From contig QPMI01000168.1 in NCBI GenBank assembly GCA_004431415.1, positions 1 to 64,000 on the forward strand: 64,000 bases of DNA, written 5' to 3'. The first letter of the stretch is position 1; every line of letters starts with the position of its first letter. Below are positions 61,709 to 64,000 of the stretch, in pieces. This stretch comes from Cyanophora paradoxa (Eukaryota > Glaucocystophyceae > Cyanophorales > Cyanophoraceae). A model generated the notes under the pieces. It worked only from the letters and a program-made list of their open reading frames with translations, was not told where the DNA came from and did not search any database. The translations under genes were made by a program, and so were the position numbers.

Positions 61709-64000
61709 ATGGAGATCTGCCGCGAGGAGCCAGCGGCCTCGGGAGAGCGCGCGGAGAAGCGCGCACGCGTCGAAGGGCCGGCGCCGGTCATGATCAGCGC
61801 TGCTGCCACGCCTCCGGACCCGCACGCGAGGGCAATCGATGCGCTGCCGGACGCGGTGATTGGCGACGTGTTTAGAGCGCTCGGTTTGAAAACGAGCTGG
61901 CCCCTGCGCGGCGTGTGCAGGTTCGCCACGCGCGCGCGCCCCCCGGCCCGTGCCGCGCCCGCGCTGGCCGCCGGGCCGCGCACCCGCGCGCCGCCGCCGC
62001 ACGCCCGCAACGCTAACGTTGCGCGGACCTCAGTCGATGGCGGCGAGTAATCGAAGAGACGGAGTGGCCGAGCGTCGAGCTGCGTGTCAAGGGCGGGAAG
62101 CCGACCGACTGGACGTCGAGCGGCGTGGTGATCAAGCGGAGCAAACAGCCGCGCACGGCCGGAGCAGGCGGCGCGGGGCCAAGGCACGAGTACAGCCTGT
62201 TGTCCGCACTCTTTGAGGAGGGGAGGCTTCGGCTCGGCGGGAGCGCCGGCTGCAGCTTCGCACTCCGGGCGGAGCTTCCGCAGGTTGGCGCGGAGGACAG
62301 CAACGCAGCGGTTCTGACGGAAAGCCACCAGCTCGCCGCGTTCGCGGCGTGCGAGCTACTTGGTGCCGTTGCGTCCAGCCTAAGCGACCCGACACAGCTG
62401 CGCGAGGTTTCCGTCGAGTTTTCCCGCGCGCCCGGCAGCAGCAGCAGCAGCAGGGTCGCGAACGCCTACCGGCTGGCGACGGAGGATCTCCTGCGCTCTT
62501 CCCTGCTCGGCGTGCTGCGGGCGCTGCGGCCGCCGGCGGGGGCGCCCGCCAGCCGCCTGGAGGGCCTCAGCGTCGTGTTCCGCGGCAGGTGGCGCGGCGA
62601 CGCCGCGGGCCCGCGGCAGGCGTGGCCCCGGGCCGCCGAGCTGCGGGCCGCCCTCGCCCCCTTTGGGCGGCTCCGCTCCCTTACCCTATCCTTCGCTCGC
62701 GCCGACGCCGGCGCCGACGGGGCGGCCGCCGCGGCGATTGCAGCCGCCTGCCCCCTCCTGCGCTCCCTCGCCCTCGGCCCGAGCGAGGCCGCCGCGCTGG
62801 CCGCCCTGGCGCCCCTGGCGCACCTCGAGCGGCTGGCTGTCGCGTGGCCCCCGCCGGCCGCGGGCGGCTCGTGCCCGACCGACGCCTCTGCCGGCTTGGT
62901 GCCCCTCGCCTACGGCCCCGCCGGCCGAAGCCTCAGGGCCGTCGCGTTCGTGGATGACCCGACTTCGGATCCGTTCCTGTGCGCCCCCCGCTCCCGCCCC
63001 TTCGCCACGTACCCCCCCTTCGTTCGCCCACGCCCCTCCGCGCCTGCGCAGGGAGCCGGAGGGCGCCCGCTCCGCCCGCGTCGCCGCCACTCAGCCGTCC
63101 CTCGCCGCCCTCGCCCGAATGCCCAACCTCGAATCCGTCGTACCCCTCCAGGCGCGTGCGCGCGCACATCGTACCCCCGGCCCGCGATCCCGCCGCGCAT
63201 CGTACCCCTGCGAGCCCGTCTGCGGTCACGGCTGACGGTCACGCCCCGCAGATCGACGCGGGCGGCCTGAAGCCGGAGGGCGTGCTTGCGCTCGGGCGCC
63301 TGGCGGGCCTGCGGGAGGCGCGCCTGTCCCTCTGCGGCGTGGCCAACTCGGCCGCCCTGCGCGCCCTCGCCGAGGCCCTCTCTTGTTTGCCCCGCCTCGA
63401 GCGGCTCGGGCTCGAGCTGGCGCTGGGCGGTCCGCCCGCGCCCCCCGCGCCCTGCGCCCCGCGCGCCCTGGAGCCCGAGCTGAGCCGCAGCCGCGCAGGG
63501 TACAGCTCGAGGACGGGCGGCGTCGCGGCCCTTCTCAAGAGCGCCGGGGCGCGCCGGGCCCTCGCGGACCTGCACCTGGCCGCCGAGCGGCCGCTGGAGG
63601 AGGCCGAGGCGGAGGCCATCGCCGCCCTGCCGGCCCTCCGCCGCCTCCGCCTCTCCTCCCGGATCGACGCGCCCCCCTCCCTCCGCCCCTTCGAGGTGCC
63701 TCCTTTCCCGTACCCCGCCCGGAAAGCCCCTACCGACCCGCCGCCTCCGCTCGGAAGGCCCTGCGGGCCCTGCGGCCCGAGGTGGCGGTGCGGGTCGAGC
63801 TGCACAGGGGCGACATCGACGAACGGTCCTTCGCGGGGGCCAGGGCCGCCGTCGAGCGCATGCTGGCCGTGCGCCGGCCGGTCCGGCACCCCGCCCTCGG
63901 CTCCGGACTCTCGGCGCAGGCACCGGCGGCGGGCTCCGCTGCCCCATTCCCCTCCCCCTCCGCGGCTTCGCCCCAGCCCTCCAACCCCGCCTGGTCCTAG
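61709..64000 (+). CDS. F-box/LRR protein, 3' end uncertain
   Basis: Exon 1 is 61709-61920 (MEICREEPAASGERAEKRAR; F-box at AIDALPDAVIGDVFRALGLK..SWPLRGVC). Exon 2 runs from 62034 to about 63007 in phase (RWRRVIEETEWPSVELRVKG, SLLSALFEEGRLRLGGSAGC, LRSLTLSFARADAG, CPLLRSLALGPSEAAALAAL, LAHLERLAVAWPPPA). Next come about 63053-63141 (PSLAALARMPNLESV) and from 63251 (IDAGGLKPEGVLALGRLAGL, LPRLERLGLELALGG, ALPALRRLRLSS). A final segment, KALRALRPEVAVRVELHRGD, lies at about 63757. F-box proteins link SCF ubiquitin ligases to substrates, and LRRs bind the target. The last frame ends at TAG 63998-64000, but GTGCGCC near 63868 could be a donor, so the gene may continue outside the window. Most intact of three copies here. 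Confidence 0.78.

Overview
The window is nuclear DNA of a GC-rich eukaryote, most likely a unicellular alga. The evidence is spliced genes with short introns (donors mostly GTGCG, GTGAG and GTACCC, some GC; acceptors cgcag or ccccag after C-rich tracts), a LINE, a SINE-like insert and hAT-like MITEs, many GC-rich satellites, and intergenic DNA packed with short palindromes (GCATATGC, TCTAGA, GATCATGATC, CAGCTG). The gene set (CCC1/VIT transporter, METTL23-like and FkbM-like methyltransferases, F-box/LRR, RING, TPR) fits an algal nucleus. The lineage (haptophyte, pelagophyte or other) is an inference I cannot settle from the sequence.

Layout. 1-3.3 kb: a compact block of intronless genes, mostly on the minus strand, including an HNH endonuclease and a two-frame gene with a canonical -1 slippery heptamer. 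Its spacers carry the same 7-bp tandem repeat. It looks like the end of an integrated virus-like or selfish element. 3.3-9.9 kb: a decayed TlyA-type methyltransferase and an 88-bp satellite. 9.9-17.7 kb: a VIT/CCC1 transporter gene with 12-nt and 10-nt microexons, preceded by two broken tandem copies of its 3' half. 18.5-31.7 kb: the end of a minus-strand gene, a tandem duplication, a broken F-box copy, a coiled-coil gene, an armadillo-like gene and minisatellites. 32-35.2 kb: a hypothetical gene and a RING-like gene. 36.2-41.9 kb: a 25-exon gene made of six repeats of the same four-exon module. 43.2-53.8 kb: a transposon nest, with an 8.15-kb LINE inside one hAT-like MITE, a 144-bp SINE-like retroinsert inside a second, and a third TIR element inside an F-box/LRR pseudogene. 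54.3-64 kb: gene-dense DNA with a TPR gene, a Golgi-type FkbM methyltransferase, and METTL23-like and F-box/LRR genes that diverge from a shared promoter.

Segmental duplication dominates the window: VIT three times, F-box/LRR three times, the last TPR exon twice, the armadillo-like exons three times and module exons six times. No operons are present. Exon models come from family motifs, splice dinucleotides and phase. They need transcript support, and several loci carry frameshifts that could be real decay or assembly error.
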